Assembly: GCA_964030785.1 (NCBI GenBank) | Contig: OZ034975.1 | Span: 18,833,142-18,897,141, forward strand | Origin: Siderastrea siderea | Taxonomy: Eukaryota; Cnidaria; Anthozoa; Scleractinia; Rhizangiidae | Length of the DNA: 64,000 bases | Reading direction: 5' to 3' | Shown here: piece by piece, positions 27,701 through 33,778 of the stretch | How positions within the stretch are numbered: the first letter of the stretch is position 1 | Layout of the letters: every line of letters begins with the position of its first letter | The notes under the pieces: model-generated | Databases searched by the model: none | Told to the model about the DNA's origin: nothing | What the model saw: the letters and a program-made list of their open reading frames with translations, nothing else | Position numbers and translations under genes: made by a program

Positions 27701-30700
27701 AAACTCTGCAGCAAGAAGAGACTTTTAAGCTCAAGGGTAACTCATGGTGCATTTTGTTAGGTTTCCACATGGGAAGCCCAGGCCAAGCTCATGTTTTGAG
27801 AAAGCAAGAAATTATTTATCTCTTGTGGAAGCATAGTGTGAGTTGGATAATGACCTTTAAATGAAAGCAGTATTGGGTCACATGGTGCCAGTTGAGAAAT
27901 TGAGTGCTTATAAGACATTCATTTGTATCAAGAGCAAAATGTTGTAAGTCCCAAACATTGTAAACTTCGAACATTTGCTTTGTTAAACTTGATATTTTAC
28001 TCCCTATACAATGTCCTATACATAAGCATTTAAAATTCTCAATGGCCACAATGTAACCTAATACCAAAATTAATGGTCATGTTCCAATGCACACAATGTT
28101 TGACACCGGTATGGATGATAAATAATTCCTTCTTTTTTTAAACGTAAGCTTGGCTGACTGGTGGCTATTTTCACAGAGCAGCGATCTCCCATGTTCAAAT
28201 TAAAAGTCTGATAGAAAGTACCTTGGGGAATTTTTTGTTTTTGTTTTCATCTCCAATTAGTGAGACTCACTAATTTCTAAAAAAAATGTTTAAGCTGACC
28301 TGCATGTAGAAATAGCCATTACTTCCATCTCTTAAGATTCTGTAATGATGGATTCTTCCCTCATGTCTACAGCATAATAACAAAGAAATTATCAATACAA
28401 CAAATTTCTTGAGAAATCATAAAATTATTTATGGTACCAAACCGATAATTATAATTAGTACACTGGAGAAATGGGCTCAGAAATCAAAGTCTGTTTTGTG
28501 TTCATTCACTAGAGGATGTTGACATCATTATTTTACTGAGTCAAGGTATGGAAGCAAGGGCAAGAATCTTGGAGTGAAGGAGACAGGAATCAGCAGAGGA
28601 GTGGGTGGAGATAGGAGACAGGAATTAACAGAGGAGTGGGTGGAGATAGGAGGCAGGAATCAGCAGAGGAGTGGGTGGAGATAAGAGGCAGGAATCAGCA
28701 GAGGAGTGGGTGGAGATAGGAGGCAGGAATCAGCAGAGGAGTGGGTGGAGATAGGAGGCGGGAATCAGCAGAGGAGTGGGTGGAGATAAGAGGCAGGAAT
28801 CAGCAGAGGAGTGGATGGAAACAGGAGACAGGAATCAGCAGAGGAGTGGATGGAGACAGGAGACAGGAGACAGGAATCAACAGAGGAGTGGGTGGGGATA
28901 GGAGACAGGAATCAGCAGAGGAGTGGGTGGAGATAGAAGACAGGAATCAGCAGAGGAGTGGATGGAGACAAGAGACAGGAATCAGCAGAGGAGTGGGTAG
29001 AGACAGGAATCAGCAGAGGAGTGGATGGGGATAGGAGACGGGAATCAGCAGAGGAGTGGATGGAGACAGGAGACAGGAATCAGCAGAGGAGTGGATGGAA
29101 ACAGGAGACAGGAATCAGCAGAGGAGTGGGTGGAGATAGGAATCAGCAGAGGAGTGGGTGAAGACAGGAGGCGGGAATCAGCAGAGGAGTGGGTGGAGAT
29201 AGGAGACAGGAATCAGCAGAGGAGTGGGTGGAGATAGGAGGCAGGAATCAGCAGAGGAGTGGGTGGAGACGGGAGGCAGGAATCAGCAGAGGAGTGGATG
29301 GAGACAGGAATCAGCAGAGGAGTGGGTGGAGACAGGAATCAGCAGAGGAGTAGGTGGGGATAGGAGGCAGGAATCAGCAGAGGAGTGGATGGAGACAGGA
29401 GACAGGAATCAGCAGAGGAGTGAATGGAGACAGGAGACAGGAATCAGCAGAGGAGTGGGTGGAGACAGGAGACAGGAACCAGCAGAGGAGTGGGTGGAGA
29501 CAGGAATCAGCAGAGGAGTGGGTGGGGATAGGAGGCAGGAATCAGCAGAGGAGTGGATGGAGACAGGAGACAGGAATCAGCAGAGGAGTGGGTGGAGACA
29601 GGAATCAGCAGAGGAGTGGGTGGGGATAGGAGGCAGGAATCAGCAGAGGAGTGGGTGGAGACAGGAGACAGGAATCAGCAGAGGAGTGGGTGGAGACAGG
29701 AATCAGCAGAGGAGTGGGTGGGGATAGGAGGCAGGAATCAGCAGAGGAGTGGATGGAGACAGGAGACAGGAATCAGCAGAGGAGTGGGTGGAGATAAGAG
29801 ACAGGAATCAGCAGAGGAGTGGATGGAGACAGGAGACAGGAATCAGCAGAGGGGTGGGTGGAGATAGGAGGCAGGAATCAGCAGAGGAGTGGGTGGAGAT
29901 AGGAATCAGCAGAGGAGTGGATGGAGACAGGAATCAGCAGAGGAGTGGATGGAGATAGGAGACAGGAATTAGAAGAGGAGTGGATGGAGACAGGAGGCAG
30001 GAATCAGCAGAGGAGTGGGTGGGGAAAGGAATCAGCAGAGGAGTGGGTGGAGATAGGAGGCAGGAATCAGCAGAGGAGTGGGTGGAGATAGGAGGCAGGA
30101 ATCAGCAGAGGAGTGGGTGGAGACAGGAGACAGGAGTCAGCAGAGGAGTGGGTGGAGATAGGAGGCAGGAATCAGCAGAGGAGTGGGTGGAGATAGGAGA
30201 CAAGAATCAGCAGAGGAGTGGGTGGAGACAGGAGACAGGAATCAGCAGAGGAGTGGGTGGAGATAGGAGACAGGAATCAGCAGAGGAGTGGATGGAGACA
30301 GGAGACAGGAATCAGCAGAGGAGTGGGTGGAGATAGGAGGCAGGAATCAGCAGAGGAGTGGGTGGAGATAGGAGGCAGGAATCAGCAGAGGAGTGGGTGG
30401 AGATAGGAGACAGGAATCAGCAGAGGAGTGGATGGAGACAGGAGACAGGAATCAGCAGAGGAGTGGGTGGAGATAGGAGGCAGGAATCAGCAGAGGAGTG
30501 GGTGGAGATAGGAGGCAGGAATCAGCAGAGGAGTGGGTGGAGACAGGAATCAGCAGAGGAGTGGGTGAGGACAGGAGGCAGGAATCAGCAGAGGAGTGGG
30601 TGGAGACAGGAGACAGGAGTCAGCAGAGGAGTGGATGGAGATAGGAATCAGCAGAGGAGTGGGTGGGGACAGGAGACAGGAATCAGCAGAGTGGATGGAG

Positions 30701-33224
30701 ATAGGAATCAGCAGAGGAGTGGGTGGGGACAGGAGACAGGAATCAGCAGAGGAGTGGGTGGAGACAGGAGACAGGAATCAGCAGAGGAGTGGATGGGGAT
30801 AGGAGAAAGGAACATCAGAGGAGTGGGTGGAGACAGGAGGCAGGAATCTAGTAGAAAGGGGGGTTGGAAGTGTAGGGAAAACAGGAAATGAGAGGGGGAG
30901 TGGGATGCAGGAGAAATAGGGAAAAATACACAATATTGCATGATATTTTGCAATCAAAAAAGGGCAAATTGGGAGTGAGAACGGAGATTTAAGGGTACAG
31001 GAAGCAGGAAGTGTGGACCATGCTGTTCCCCTCCCCACAAAAAGTGTAGGAACTGATGTAGGAACTAAAAAATCCTATTTGTGAGAGGTGAAAGGCCAGA
31101 AAAATGCTGTAGGGAATGATTGCCTAATAAATTGCATAATATTAAATTCAGTGGCTGCCAACAAAAGGACGACGGACGGAAGGGAATTGGAAATAAAGGG
31201 TATTGAAAGTAGGAAGTTAACAATCCTTGTCCACCCTCCCTACCCCTTCTGAAACTGTAAATGCCAGACTAATCATGCACTTTTCAATGGTGAGCCACAG
31301 GACATATGGCTGGACTGATGCAGGGGGTTTCATGAAGGTACATGTATCTGACAGTCCCATACCTACAGGAATACAAAAAAAGTGATCAAATGTCCCATAT
31401 CTACCTAGCTCACTACCTCCTTCCCAACGTTGTTATGGCATACAGCTGTGACATTGATACATGTAGGTCACAACCACGACACAGTCTTAAGCAACGTCAG
31501 CCCCAAGGTCTCCTCTCTACTGATCAACAGATGGCAGTAGGAGAAGACACTGGCACATAGCAGATCATGTATCTCTACAAAAACTGGAGATTGCTATTAT
31601 TTTAACATGGCAAGGGGCTGGCCATTGGCTATTGTTTTTCAGATTACAATGATCCACTGTTCACAGGTATTTCTCGCTTTGCCATGTTGAATATAGGGAG
31701 AAGACCTTGGGACAAGATAGCCTCCCACGTAGTCGTTTTTGTTTTAAACGTACCATTTGAAAGCTCAGGGAACGTAGCTATAATTACCCCTGCATTTAAT
31801 GCTGTTGGAAAAATTTAGTTTGATATAGTGCCGCGTGAGGTTGCAATGCGATATCATAAATTTTATGGCTAAATGACAGAGTTTATCGCACACATTATTA
31901 AATTTATTTCTTCAAAATTTAAGCTTGTACGGATTTTGAAGTTTAATGTGCCATTTGAAAGCTTAGAAAACTTAGTTATTTCTGTATCAAACAAGTTTGA
32001 GATGACGACTTACTTAACATTTTAAAATTTATGATGTGTGTCATGTTTATCTGTATGTGTTCCTGCAAAAGCATCCTGTTGTCAAGGTCAACCTTCCAGC
32101 TATAAGAAGGTACAATGTGATTGGCTAAGTGCAGGGTTGTCCCTAACAGCGGGCAGCTGGCAGAATTAACCGGCTACTTGGGTTGTTTGTGCTGGCTACT
32201 TTTGTGATATATGTATTTTTTTAAAGACAAATTATTTGTTTCTTTACTAGCACATTTATATGAAAATGAAACTTATTTTCCATTGCAGTTTATTGACTTA
32301 AAAATAATCTGGTTGGCACAGAGATACATGATTATTAGTTCATTACATTGAGATATGGGAATTACATGTCGAAAACCACTGACGGCATGAGTTTATACAA
32401 ATAAAATTGAAAAGGTATGATTACTTTTGGAACTGACCTTATTGGATATTTGTGCTCAGGATCAAAGAAATTCCGTTTCTGGGGACTTCAAATGTAAAAA
32501 TTTCCTTGGGGGGGGGGGCATGCCCCCAGACACCCCTCGAAGGGATCACCTTCGGCGCTAAGTAATCACTATCCAGCTACTTAGAGAAATTTTTGCCAGC
32601 TACTTGAAAAGTTGTGGACCACCCTGTAAGTGGTGGAAAGGAATCTTGATCTGGGGTAAGCAGGCGTTTGTGGGGAGGAGGGTAATACGACTCCCCTAAA
32701 AACGACTGCATAGGAGGCTAGGGACGAGGTTACAAACCTTAGCGACTTACTGGGTTTATTTGATTAAATCTGATGAAAGAAATTTTACAGAAACTGAAAC
32801 AGGAAATTACATGACTGTGTATAAGCTTGCACTTTTTTCAAAACTCCTGTAGATACTATTGAAAATAGTTTTCCTCTTGTCGTTTCAAATACAATATATT
32901 GACTTTGCCATTTGTTTGTTTTTTCTCTTTTTATACCTATCAAGGCCGTGTTAGCAATGAAATTGACAATCACTTCCATTATTTGCACGCTTGAGTGGTT
33001 GAGACCTAAGAGCTCGGAAATGGCCTTTGCACATAATAAAACAAACATTTTGAACACCTATAAAGTGAAATTCAAACTGAATATACTTACAGCATACACA
33101 AAACGTGTGCATTGGAAACGCTTTCACTGTCTCTTATGATAAAAGCGCCGTCCTTGCCCGAGCTTAGGAGAAGCTCTTCGGCTCGAAGCCGGCTGATGCT
33201 GGGCTGATGCCACGGAAATGACAT
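4973..33224 (-). CDS. INPP5D/INPPL1: SHIP-type inositol polyphosphate 5-phosphatase, multi-exon, 3' end not found
   Basis: The product removes the 5-phosphate of PI(3,4,5)P3 to give PI(3,4)P2, damping PI3K signalling at membranes where its SH2 domain docks on phosphotyrosine (family knowledge). Coding exons in transcript order: 33224-33091, 28366-28300, 27270-27126, 25916-25811, 25357-25217, 24401-24329, 23282-23253, 22063-21989, 21909-21826, an unresolved stretch, 20748-20703, 20611-20543, 19378-19284, 19061-18959, 18396-18281, 17543-17460, 17015-16898, 16640-16538, 15613-15481, 13194-13095, 12537-12452, 9185-9104, 7945-7862, 6168-6101, 5030-4973. All have AG/GT borders and compatible phases except around the unresolved stretch. 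They give about 730 codons: SH2 near residues 5-105, catalytic domain near 380-690, then the beginning of C2. Vertebrates have two paralogues; this sequence does not favour one clearly. The remaining C2 and the tail were not found and may lie left of the window. Confidence 0.93.
5031..6100. other. SHIP intron, nothing further recognised
   Basis: AT-rich intron between the two C2 exons. I see no repeat boundary, RNA gene or open frame of note. Confidence 0.5.
7080..7528. mobile_element. MITE with ~40-bp inverted repeats containing a tRNA-like core
   Basis: CTATTTCCCTTTCGTATACG followed by GTCGTTGCCATTTT at the left is inverted at 7,486-7,528. The interior carries the tRNA-like segment listed separately. 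It sits in the SHIP intron between 6,169 and 7,861. Confidence 0.65.
7345..7423 (+). repeat. tRNA-derived SINE-like core (A and B boxes)
   Basis: TAGTGTAGTGG matches the pol III A box (TRGYNNARNGG) and GGTTCGATTCT, about 45 bases on, matches the B box. No full cloverleaf with an acceptor stem was found, so this is a SINE head rather than a tRNA gene. Confidence 0.6.
7862..13194 (-). CDS. INPP5D/INPPL1: SHIP exons encoding the C-terminal half of the 5-phosphatase domain
   Basis: Exons 13194-13095, 12537-12452, 9185-9104 and 7945-7862 follow in phase. They encode EVLGAVECSSFGKMKIHDQL, EEDSINFPPTYRYKRGSSDY, VLTNVPSWCDRVLRHSFPQ and GCTANIRTSDHWPVFCTY. FPPTYR, P.WCDR.L (substrate phosphate contact) and TSDH.PV (catalytic Asp-His) are diagnostic of inositol 5-phosphatases, and NVPSWCDR matches SHIP most closely. 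The 3.3 kb intron between 9,185 and 12,452 is the longest inside the domain. Confidence 0.94.
8374..8608. mobile_element. PIF/Harbinger-type MITE, 235 bp, TTA duplication
   Basis: AGCGGCCTTCACACGTCAAA at the left is inverted at 8,589-8,608. The arms run about 100 bases each and include repeated CCAACATGTTG and TTGGCAAACTGTTGGCG words. TTA flanks both ends (8371-8373, 8609-8611). The interior has no coding capacity; the 60-codon frame is a by-product. Confidence 0.85.
8925..9000. repeat. A-rich tetranucleotide repeat (AAAT)n
   Basis: Runs of AAATAAAT and near variants (8,926-8,998) next to the SHIP exon ending at 9,104. Confidence 0.85.
9310..9490. mobile_element. Foldback element
   Basis: Arms of about 60 bases (AAAGCCAAACCGTGCTTTGT... 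and its complement ending TTTGGGCTTTTCTATTT) enclose a short spacer near 9,375-9,415. No open frame. Confidence 0.7.
9851..9990. repeat. Degenerate ~55-bp tandem repeat
   Basis: Three diverged copies of a unit containing GGGTAATGATGACGTTTCAT and a following CCCGAACGGAATAAA. Each copy contains TGATGACGT, a CRE-like word. Confidence 0.55.
9991..12451. other. SHIP intron interior, nothing recognised
   Basis: Intronic sequence between catalytic-domain exons. Open frames near 10,629-10,871 and 11,514-11,835 have no recognisable motif and no splice logic tying them to the gene. Confidence 0.45.
12672..12742. repeat. (AAT)n microsatellite
   Basis: Long AAT tract with two interruptions (ACAATAAT, TAGTAATA), in the SHIP intron between 12,538 and 13,094. 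Confidence 0.95.
13792..14494. mobile_element. Inverted-repeat DNA element containing a second nested one
   Basis: The outer ends AGGGGCAGGATTCATAAAGC and CTCTCCTAAG match in inverse the CTTAGGAGGGCTTCGTGAAT ending near 14,494. A second inverted pair, GGCATCTGACAGGATGCGG at about 13,889 and CCGCACCCTATCAGATGGCC at about 14,445, lies inside, with several CCGCATAAT words between. It sits in the SHIP intron between 13,195 and 15,480. Confidence 0.65.
14955..15115. repeat. Local direct duplication
   Basis: ACTTTATGCTGTGTTTCCTG with TGATGGACTA is repeated about 70-90 bases later with a small insertion. The repeat explains the two overlapping 62- and 66-codon frames. Confidence 0.6.
15481..19061 (-). 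CDS. INPP5D/INPPL1: SHIP exons encoding the N-terminal half of the 5-phosphatase domain
   Basis: Exons 19061-18959, 18396-18281, 17543-17460, 17015-16898, 16640-16538 and 15613-15481 are consecutive in phase. Motifs in order: REVFCQLVQQMKNEHS, VFVGTWNMGN (Mg-site Asn), WFKCQGSGKT, PHDIYALGTQE (the Glu ligand opens the next exon), SLW-type strand with QQSTVKTGIANALGNKGGVG, SFSLGPLSLCFVNCHL (catalytic His), RRNQNFLDILNGLNLG and HVFWFGDLNYRI (Asp-Leu-Asn signature). All hallmark residues of an active Mg-dependent 5-phosphatase are present. Confidence 0.94.
17605..17660. repeat. Fragment of the AGTCGTTTTT foldback family
   Basis: CCTCCCACGCAGTCGTTGAA and GGGAAGTCGTATTACCCTCC resemble the ends of the element at 31,718-32,720. 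Confidence 0.5.
19284..20748 (-). CDS. INPP5D/INPPL1: SHIP exons of the PH-related region
   Basis: Exons 20748-20703, 20611-20543 and 19378-19284 encode GIPKSKLYISVNYIE, GKISFLKNSSEATDAN and VVQLVKSKDNIKRLRLKMES followed by KPAKDFEFDDGK. They align with the SHIP segment just before the catalytic domain (IGKSQKFTLSVDVE, RIRQLIKSQ, QRKDFIF), described in the family as PH-related and lipid-binding. Phases 0-1-1-0 agree across all three. Confidence 0.85.
20209..20349. mobile_element. Foldback element with ~65-bp arms
   Basis: TAGAAATCAGTGAGTGTTGG and its near complement form the ends. The centre is an AT-rich AATAATTATTATTG palindrome. It sits in the SHIP intron just upstream (gene sense: downstream) of the exon 20611-20543. 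Confidence 0.75.
20996..21397 (-). CDS. INPP5D/INPPL1: SHIP candidate exons in an unresolved stretch
   Basis: Vertebrate SHIPs have about 13 residues (VKLDVTLGDLTKI-like) between the last residue of the exon at 21,826 and the first of the exon at 20,748. Two possible exons lie between: 21397-21367 (FFKLKVLER) and 21071-20996 (VYLNVDMFLETGITNI and on). They are phase-compatible together only if the preceding exon uses an alternative donor earlier than GAG|GTATAC. The predicted insert is longer than in vertebrates. A cDNA read across 20.7-21.9 kb would settle it. Confidence 0.35.
21826..25916 (-). CDS. INPP5D/INPPL1: SHIP exons 4-9: linker and helical region between SH2 and PH-like domain
   Basis: Exons 25916-25811, 25357-25217, 24401-24329, 23282-23253, 22063-21989 and 21909-21826 join without a stop. 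They encode an acidic start (DDEDDDVDEADGK), then LDEGFRSALGLYLGDGLKSD, a helical segment ending FSVGNQTKL, KCSLPEHSTE (an entire 30-base exon), EKPSFKLLMDLLAESIAGAK and ALDALKEVASINQEEDKQEP. The order and spacing follow vertebrate SHIP2. The 30-base microexon fits only because the 73-base exon before it restores phase 0. Confidence 0.85.
22314..22834. mobile_element. 520-bp inverted-repeat element
   Basis: TTAAGGGGCCGATTGCATGA followed by GGCGGGCTGGCCCGGTTAGC is inverted at the right end (GGCTAACCAGGCGAGC...CTGCCCCTAA). GCCCGGC-rich subrepeats occur on both sides of the centre. It lies in the SHIP intron between exons ending 22,063 and beginning 23,253. Confidence 0.72.
23383..23547. mobile_element. 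Small MITE
   Basis: CAGGGCTGTGCTCTA at the left and TAGAGCACAGCCTTG at the right are inverted. The interior holds repeated GGGCACCC words. Confidence 0.6.
23745..23878. repeat. Degenerate TTCCCATT-type simple repeat
   Basis: Many variants of ATTCCCATTCTAATTCCCAC in tandem with irregular spacing. Confidence 0.6.
24043..24328 (+). repeat. tRNA-derived SINE, near full length
   Basis: TGGCACAGTGG (A box) and GGTTTGACTCC (B box) head a body with GGTTTTTCTCCGGGTACTCC and GGTTTTCTCC, a core that recurs in anthozoan SINEs as I remember them. The tail is ACAAATTACATTACAT. It lies in the SHIP intron between 23,283 and 24,328, ending at the border of the exon that begins (gene sense) at 24,401. Confidence 0.7.
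25480..25545. repeat. Short tandem GCAATTGAGTGCA repeat
   Basis: The word ATTGAGTGCA occurs three times within about 65 bases with spacer variants. Confidence 0.6.
25917..27125. other. SHIP intron, G-rich tracts only
   Basis: No exon or RNA gene seen. GGGGGGGGAAGGGGGCA near 26,819 and other homopurine runs occur. The open frame at 27,017-27,208 overlaps the start of the SH2 exon antisense and is not a gene. Confidence 0.4.
27126..27270 (-). CDS. INPP5D/INPPL1: SHIP exon 3: C-terminal part of SH2 and acidic linker
   Basis: It encodes AVPGVSAQAFSKLDHLVTFY followed by SQANQGLPCELRQPAV and an acidic DSITDDETG. The motif L..LV.FY...NQGL.C.L.. is the end of an SH2 domain and matches SHIP2 closely. 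Phase runs from 0 to 1 into exon 4. A longer open frame to 27,471 extends upstream of the AG acceptor and is intronic. Confidence 0.9.
28300..28366 (-). CDS. INPP5D/INPPL1: SHIP exon 2: middle of SH2
   Basis: This 67-base exon joins exon 1 in phase and encodes LHEGRIHHYRILRDGSNGYF then YMQ. HHYRI is the beta-D strand carrying the His/Tyr typical of SHIP SH2 domains (vertebrate SHIP2 has HTYRI here). It lies next to the large minisatellite of intron 1. The donor is GTCAGC, a weaker match than most in this gene. Confidence 0.9.
28573..30853. repeat. 2.3-kb purine-rich minisatellite of 35- and 28-bp units
   Basis: The plus strand is a tandem array of AGGAATCAGCAGAGGAGTGG followed by GTGGAGATAGGAGAC. 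Full units are 35 bases; short units lack one 7-base AGGAGAC/AGGAGGC block and are 28. Roughly 65-70 units are present. The plus strand has almost only G and A apart from one TC, one C and a few T per unit. All three plus-strand frames stay open over long spans, which yields artefact proteins of the type QESAEEWVE/DRNQQRSGWR/GISRGVGGD. The array lies in intron 1 of the SHIP gene and begins about 200 bases from exon 2. Confidence 0.95.
31718..32720. mobile_element. 1.0-kb inverted-repeat element, AGTCGTTTTT family
   Basis: TAGCCTCCCACGTAGTCGTT at the left is inverted at the right end (AACGACTGCATAGGAGGCTA). The interior has a G tract at about 32,510 and no coding frame. It shares its ends with the palindrome at 1,722. 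Confidence 0.65.
33091..33224 (-). CDS. INPP5D/INPPL1: SHIP exon 1: start codon and N-terminal half of SH2
   Basis: The exon encodes 44 codons plus 2 bases and begins MSFPWHQPSISRLRAEELLL. The Trp-His near the start, the AEELL helix and FIIRDSES match the SHIP SH2 domain. Arg31 of FIIRDSES is the phosphotyrosine-binding arginine. SHIP proteins start directly with the SH2 domain, which supports this ATG (33,224-33,222). The donor is GTAAGT at 33,090-33,085. Confidence 0.92.
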
Positions 33225-33728
33225 AAGAAGGCAGCCAACGAGCTATCTCACTTCCTTTTAGGTACTGCTCAACTTAGAGTAGGCATAGTGATATTGGCGA
33301 GATGCACGCAAAATGAACAGCTTGGAAATAACAACAAATCATTTCACTTCCTTCTAATAATGTCAAGCAATCCTGTCCCATTTCCCAGGGTTCATATCGC
33401 ACTTCACCTCTTCAGATGGTCATTTTAATACTCTTATACGACATATACTCTTCGCGTGAGTAAGCCGCTGATCAGGTAGATATCGCTGTTGTCATCTTGT
33501 CCAGTTTTGTATTTCATCAGGAAAGGTGAGAAAGGGAACTTGTTTCGCGGTTCATAGTACAGTTTTGACGACGAAAAACATTCATTAACAAAAAACAAAA
33601 ACAGTAAGGTATATTTTTTTCTGTTTTATGTAATTGCAGTCGCAATTCCTTTCGCTTTCATGCATTGCGTCTCATTCGCTTTCTAATCTTTTCATCGATG
33701 GTCGACGTCTCTTAGGGCTCGTACATGG
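33225..33728. promoter_or_regulatory. Shared upstream region of the divergent SHIP and TRIP12 genes
   Basis: About 500 bases separate the SHIP start codon (33,224, minus strand) from the proposed TRIP12 start codon (33,729, plus strand). Both promoters and both 5' untranslated regions must lie here or within the flanking introns. An AAAG|GTGAG donor-like site near 33,525 could end an untranslated TRIP12 exon. No TATA box is convincing at this level of reading. The promoter role is inferred from gene arrangement only. Confidence 0.45.
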
Positions 33729-33778
33729 ATGGATGATTGCTCTGAACAAGACGGCCAAGGGGTAACCCGTACGAAAAG
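33729..33778 (+). CDS. TRIP12: Candidate first coding exon of TRIP12
   Basis: ATG at 33,729 opens [16 protein letters not shown] and reaches AAAAG|GTTTGC in phase 2, exactly the phase needed by the exon at 38,219, giving an Arg across the junction. The donor is weaker than consensus, although the exon ending at 52,272 uses the similar GTTTGT. An upstream ATG at 33,725 is in another frame and stops at once. The vertebrate N-terminus is poorly conserved, so similarity cannot confirm this exon. Any true start must be upstream of 38,219, because no in-frame ATG precedes the exon at 40,919. Confidence 0.4.

Noticed and set aside
28741..30891. Glu/Trp/Arg-rich proteins of 60-177 residues
   Set aside because: They are translations of the 35/28-base minisatellite in three frames; no start context, splice sites or family similarity support them.
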